From Oscillospiraceae bacterium (GTDB lineage: Bacteria; Bacillota_A; Clostridia; Oscillospirales; Oscillospiraceae): DNA of 64,000 bases. Below, one piece after another: positions 59,956-64,000 of the stretch. The stretch is from the NCBI GenBank assembly GCA_017398105.1, contig JAFQHF010000176.1:1-64000 (forward strand), written 5' to 3'. How positions within the stretch are numbered: the stretch's first letter is position 1; every line of letters starts with the position of its first letter. The translations under genes were made by a program, and so were the position numbers. The notes beneath the pieces were generated by a model. It saw only the letters and a program-made list of their open reading frames with translations. It was not told where the DNA came from and made no database searches.

Positions 59956-62900
59956 GTGTATCTTAAATCACTGGAATTACAGGGCTTCAAGTCCTTTCCG
60001 GATAAGACGCTGATCCGCTTTGGCGATGATATCACGGCCATCGTCGGACCCAACGGCTCCGGTAAATCCAATATTTCCGACGCGATCCTCTGGGTCATGG
60101 GTGAACAGAGCTCCAAAACGCTCCGCGGTGCCAAAATGGAGGATGTGATCTTCGGCGGCACCCAGAAGCGAAGCGCGGTGGGCTTTGCGGAGGCAACTCT
60201 GACACTGGACAATTCCGACCGGGCGCTGGCCTATGATGCGGACGAGGTCATGGTCACCCGCCGGTATTACCGCTCCGGAGACAGCGAATTTTACATCAAC
60301 AAGCAGTCCGCCCGTCTGCGGGATATCCATGAAATGTTCATGGATACCGGCCTGGGCAGGGAGGGCTACAGCAATATCGGTCAGGGCAGGATCGATGAAA
60401 TCTTGTCCCTGAAAAGCGCAGACCGCCGGGAGATTTTTGAAGAGGCGGCCGGTATTTCAAAGTACCGTCACCGCAAGGAAGAAACGGAGCGGAAGCTTAC
60501 CCACACCGAGGACAACCTGCTTCGCATCGGCGACAAGGTTTCCGAGCTGGAACTGCAGCTGGAACCGCTGAAGGTTCAGTCGGAAAAAGCCAAGAAATAT
60601 CTGGAACTGAAGGATGAACTGAAGGGTGTTGAGGTGGCCGTCTGGCTGGATACCCTGGAGAAGCTGTCCGCCGCCGCCAAAAAGGCGGAAGAAGACTATG
60701 CTTCGGCATCCTTTGTTCTGCAGCAGGCCCACGATGATCTGGATGCCCTTTACCGGCAGGCAGAGGAAATGGGCCAGCTCCTGCGTCAGCGGGACGGGGA
60801 ACTGGAAACCGTCCGGCTGAAAGCAAATATGCTTTCGTCTACCCACCAGCAGCTGGAAGGCCAGATGGCGGTGCTGCAGGGAAATGTGGATAACAACAAT
60901 GCCAATATTGCCCGGATCGAGGAGGAACTGCAGGGACAGGAAGACCGCAGCGGCGGAATCGTCTCCCAGATCGATCAGACCCGGGGACGCATTTCTGAAA
61001 TTGAGGAAAGCCTGACCGGAAAGCGGAAGGCACTGGAAGACCTGCAGCAGAAGCTGGCAGCCATGACGGCCAATGCCCAGGGCATTACCAGGCAGTTTCT
61101 GGAACTGCGGGGAAAGGAATCCTCTCTGGCGGCAGATATTGCCGGCCGTCAGGCAGATGTCCGGGGTTTGGAAGACAGCATGGTGCAGACCCGTCAGCGT
61201 CTGGAGCAGATCAGCAGCGATCTGTCTGCGGGTGCTGCCCGCCGGCATGAGGCCCAGACCAACCTGGACAGCTGCCGCAAGGAGCTGCGCCGTGCCCGGG
61301 AGACTGTGACCGCGGCCAACAATACCATTGCCGGTTATACCCTCCGGGCCAGTACCCGCATGAAGCGGCGGGATGACCTGCAGCAGAATCTGCGGGAGCT
61401 GTCCCAGAAGCTGGATTCTGTTACCGCAAAGGCCCGGGTATTCCGCGCCATGGAGCGGGATTTTGAAAGCTATAACAAGGCTGTCCGGATGGTCATGCAG
61501 GAAGCGCAGCGGGGCGCGCTGCGCAATGTCCATGGGCCGGTATCCCGGCTGATCCGTACGGAGGACAGCTATACCGTGGCCATTGAGATTGCCCTGGGCG
61601 CAGCCATGCAGCAGATTGTTGTGGGCAGCGAGCAGGACGGCAAGGCGGCAATTTCTTATCTGAAGCGCACCGGCGGCGGACGCGCCACCTTCCTGCCGCT
61701 TTCCAACATTCAGGGAAGATCCCTGCAGGAGAATGGTCTGGAAGACTGCCGGGGCTTTGTGGGGATCGCCTCTCAGCTGGTATCCAGCGACCCCATGTAC
61801 CGGGGCATTGTGGAGAATCTGCTGGCCAGAACGGTCATTGTTCAGGATATGGATGCGGCCATTCAGATGTCCCAGAAATATCGCAGCCGCTTTAAGATCG
61901 TCACCCTGGACGGCCAGGTCATGAACCCCGGCGGTTCCATGACCGGTGGTTCCGTGAATAAGGATGCCGGCATTCTGTCCCGTGCCAATGAACTGGAAAA
62001 ACTGACGGTTCAGGAGAAAAAGCTGCAGCAGGAAAAGCTGACGGCTGAAGCGGAGCTCCAGGAGGTTCAGCGCCAGTGCGATCAGGTGGAATTCCAGATG
62101 AACACGGCGCGGGATCAGCTCCGAGAAGCGGAAGACCAGGTGCTGCGCCTGGAAGGCATGGAAAAGCAGCATGAGATCCTTCTGAATGCCATTTTGGAGG
62201 CGGAGGCTTCCGCCCAGCGGGAGAAGGATTCTCTCAACGACCGGGATCGTTCCGACCGGGAGCGATATGCATCCCAGCAGGCAAAGATCCAGGTCTACAG
62301 CCAGCAGCTGGAGCAGACACGGCAGACCCTGGCAGCTCTGGAGGGCAGCCAGACCGAGGCTGCAGAGGCCACCACCGCCATTACCGATCAGATGACGGCG
62401 CTGAAGACGGAAGAAGCCGCTCTGGATGCGGAGCGTGCAACGGCCCTGACGCATATCGAAGACCTTCAGGGGCTGCGTTCTGCCATGGAAGGCGACCGGG
62501 AAAAGAAAATCGCATTGATGGATGCCATTCGGGAAGAGTCTGCGCGGTTGGGCCGGGAAATTGACGGACTGAAGCAGCGGCAGCTGGATAATGATGCGGA
62601 ATCTGCCCAGATGGAACAGCTGCTGAAAAAAGTGCTGGAAGCCCGCGCCGAGGCAGAAGCGTCCAAGACCCGGGCTGAACGGGAATCCCAGGAGAAGAGC
62701 AAGGATATCCTGACCATGGAGCGCGCCTGTGCCATGCTGGAGCAGAAAAAGGCCATGTCCTCCATGGAGGAGCGTCAGATCATTGATAAGCTCTGGGACA
62801 CCTATGGGTTAACACCCGGTACCGCCCCGGAGCACCGGGGGCAGATCGAAAACGTGACCGCCGGAAACCGCCGCAGCGCAGAGCTGAAGCGGAAGATCGC

Positions 62901-63528
62901 GACACTGGGTACGCCCAACCTGGGCGCCATCGAAGAATACGCCCGTGTCAACGAACGCTATACCTACCTTGCGGAGCAGCGGGATGATGTGCTGAATTCC
63001 AAGCGGGAGCTGGAAAGCATCATCCGTAACATTACCACAGAAATGACCACGATATTTGTGGCGGAATTTACCAAGATCGACCATTATTTCGGCATTACCT
63101 TCGAAGAAATGTTCGGCGGCGGTAAGGGGCAGCTGATTCTGGAGGACCCGGAAAATCCCCTGACCTGCGGTATCGAGATTCGGGTTCAGCCTCCCGGAAA
63201 GCAGGTCAAGACCATTACACTGCTGTCGGGCGGCGAGAAGGCCTTTGTGGCTACGGCGCTGTACTTTGCCATTTTGAAGGTTCGCCCCACGCCCTTCTGC
63301 ATCCTGGATGAGATCGATGCGGCCTTGGATGACCGGAACGTGGAGCGGTTTGCCAACTACCTGCACAATTTGAGTAAGAAGACCCAGTTTATTGTCATCA
63401 CCCACCGCCGCGGCACCATGGAGGCTTCCGATGTGCTCTATGGCGTGACCATGCAGGAGCAGGGCGTAAGTAAGCTGCTGCGGCTGGATCTGAATCAGAT
63501 GGAAGAATATCTGGGTATTGTGGAATAA
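59956..63528 (+). CDS. smc: Chromosome segregation protein SMC
   Basis: A 1190-residue structural maintenance of chromosomes ATPase, the core of bacterial condensin. Walker A is GPNGSGKS (31-38). Long coiled-coil arms (about 170-510 and 680-1020) flank a hinge domain near 525-650. The C-terminal head has LSGGEKAF (1090-1097) and Walker B FCILDEID (1114-1121). The start is GTG 59956, giving the family start [13 protein letters not shown], with AAGAGG upstream; the long upstream in-frame extension overlaps the promoter. It is full-length and 17 bp upstream of ftsY. Confidence 0.95.
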   Translation: MYLKSLELQGFKSFPDKTLIRFGDDITAIVGPNGSGKSNISDAILWVMGEQSSKTLRGAKMEDVIFGGTQKRSAVGFAEATLTLDNSDRALAYDADEVMVTRRYYRSGDSEFYINKQSARLRDIHEMFMDTGLGREGYSNIGQGRIDEILSLKSADRREIFEEAAGISKYRHRKEETERKLTHTEDNLLRIGDKVSELELQLEPLKVQSEKAKKYLELKDELKGVEVAVWLDTLEKLSAAAKKAEEDYASASFVLQQAHDDLDALYRQAEEMGQLLRQRDGELETVRLKANMLSSTHQQLEGQMAVLQGNVDNNNANIARIEEELQGQEDRSGGIVSQIDQTRGRISEIEESLTGKRKALEDLQQKLAAMTANAQGITRQFLELRGKESSLAADIAGRQADVRGLEDSMVQTRQRLEQISSDLSAGAARRHEAQTNLDSCRKELRRARETVTAANNTIAGYTLRASTRMKRRDDLQQNLRELSQKLDSVTAKARVFRAMERDFESYNKAVRMVMQEAQRGALRNVHGPVSRLIRTEDSYTVAIEIALGAAMQQIVVGSEQDGKAAISYLKRTGGGRATFLPLSNIQGRSLQENGLEDCRGFVGIASQLVSSDPMYRGIVENLLARTVIVQDMDAAIQMSQKYRSRFKIVTLDGQVMNPGGSMTGGSVNKDAGILSRANELEKLTVQEKKLQQEKLTAEAELQEVQRQCDQVEFQMNTARDQLREAEDQVLRLEGMEKQHEILLNAILEAEASAQREKDSLNDRDRSDRERYASQQAKIQVYSQQLEQTRQTLAALEGSQTEAAEATTAITDQMTALKTEEAALDAERATALTHIEDLQGLRSAMEGDREKKIALMDAIREESARLGREIDGLKQRQLDNDAESAQMEQLLKKVLEARAEAEASKTRAERESQEKSKDILTMERACAMLEQKKAMSSMEERQIIDKLWDTYGLTPGTAPEHRGQIENVTAGNRRSAELKRKIATLGTPNLGAIEEYARVNERYTYLAEQRDDVLNSKRELESIIRNITTEMTTIFVAEFTKIDHYFGITFEEMFGGGKGQLILEDPENPLTCGIEIRVQPPGKQVKTITLLSGGEKAFVATALYFAILKVRPTPFCILDEIDAALDDRNVERFANYLHNLSKKTQFIVITHRRGTMEASDVLYGVTMQEQGVSKLLRLDLNQMEEYLGIVE

Positions 63529-63545
63529 ATCATAAAGGAGATACT

Positions 63546-64000
63546 ATGGGATTTTTTGATAAAATCAAGGCCGGTCTTGCCAAGACCAGAGATGCCCTGA
63601 ACGATACTCTGGGCAATGTATTTACGGCCAGCGAAATTGATGACGATTTTTACGATGACCTGGAGGAAAGCCTGATCCTGGCTGACCTGGGCATGGATAC
63701 CGCCCTGAAGGCGGTGACCCGTCTGCGTTACCGGGTGAATAACAACAACCTGAAGACCGTGGATCAGGCGAAGGAAGCTCTGAAAGAGATCCTTGTGGAC
63801 ATGCTGAATGTGGGTGAACAGGAGCTGAATCTGTCCACCAAGCCTTCCGTGATCCTGGTGATCGGCGTCAACGGTGTGGGCAAGACCACCACCATCGGTA
63901 AGATTGCCAAGCAGCAGGTTGATGCCGGAAAGAAGGTTCTGCTGGTGGCAGGCGATACCTTCCGTGCCGCAGCTGCCGATCAGCTGGAAATCTGGGCAGG
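63546..64000 (+). CDS. ftsY: Signal recognition particle receptor FtsY (5' part)
   Basis: The first 151 residues of an SRP receptor GTPase that docks ribosome-nascent chains at the membrane. It starts [18 protein letters not shown], the N domain helical bundle, and has the G1 loop [10 protein letters not shown] (107-116) and the [14 protein letters not shown] motif before the window ends. A GGAGA site precedes ATG 63546. The acidic A domain of some FtsY proteins is missing, as is common in Firmicutes. The 3' end lies outside the window. Confidence 0.95.
   Translation, partial: MGFFDKIKAGLAKTRDALNDTLGNVFTASEIDDDFYDDLEESLILADLGMDTALKAVTRLRYRVNNNNLKTVDQAKEALKEILVDMLNVGEQELNLSTKPSVILVIGVNGVGKTTTIGKIAKQQVDAGKKVLLVAGDTFRAAAADQLEIWA

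Noticed and set aside
1..64000. CRISPR arrays, tRNA or rRNA genes, phage or conjugation genes
   Set aside because: No regularly spaced repeats, no cloverleaf with typical T-loop bases, and no recognisable integrase, terminase or relaxase was seen by eye; a dedicated scan could still find a missed tRNA.

Overview
The window looks like a chromosomal segment of a low-to-mid GC Gram-positive anaerobe of the Clostridia, possibly Oscillospirales (inference). The basis is the strong AGGAGG-type ribosome binding sites, the firmicute housekeeping order dprA-topA-trmFO-plsX-rnc ... smc-ftsY, a KtrAB-type potassium system, and an ECF sigma/DUF4179 pair. No marker fixes the species. No rRNA, tRNA, CRISPR array or transposase gene was recognised.

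Layout. Positions 1-283 hold the 5' part of a minus-strand gene behind a MerR-type promoter. Positions 631-3832 are an operon of three membrane acyltransferases, followed by a large phosphoglycosyltransferase (3949-5343). A hairpin-rich repeat (5350-5738) separates these from a cardiolipin synthase (5836-7374). Next come a minus-strand acyltransferase, ktrB-ktrA, a SpoU rRNA methyltransferase, dprA, topA, trmFO, plsX and rnc, to 18370.

Positions 18371-59955 separate rnc from smc, genes that are usually neighbours in Firmicutes. The block opens with a NahK-like sugar kinase and an ECF sigma/DUF4179 pair. It continues with a surface-polysaccharide locus of about 37.8 kb (22022-59785). That locus has four parts: (a) a CapD/PglF-like dehydratase, a small PglC-like phosphoglycosyltransferase and a reductase, suited to making and loading a first diacylated-carrier sugar; (b) a WbuB-like transferase with the FnlA/FnlB/FnlC (CapE/F/G) UDP-L-FucNAc pathway; (c) a Wzy-like polymerase and Wzx-like flippase among GT4 and GT2 transferases; (d) a second run, starting from its own promoter near 39.3 kb, with a Wzm/Wzt-type ABC exporter, many GT2 and GT4 enzymes, a GT32 enzyme, two tandem GT10 fucosyltransferases and two convergent GtrII-type membrane glucosyltransferases. 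I count 9 GT4, 8 GT2, 1 GT32, 2 GT10 and 2 GtrII-type genes in the locus.

How it fits together (inference): nucleotide sugars are made by part (a) and part (b), built on undecaprenyl phosphate by the glycosyltransferases, then exported by Wzx/Wzy and/or the ABC transporter and modified by GtrII proteins and acyltransferases. Two flipping routes in one locus suggest more than one polymer.

Non-coding structure is notable. Three copies of a small inverted-repeat element (7372-7545, 11670-11712, 21799-21966) share ends of the form ATAC...TGATAAAA-GGC. Two of them supply the stop codon of the gene in front. A separate 52-bp sequence occurs in opposite orientations at 5378-5429 and 30835-30886, each copy inside a region bounded by a pair of identical GC-rich hairpins.
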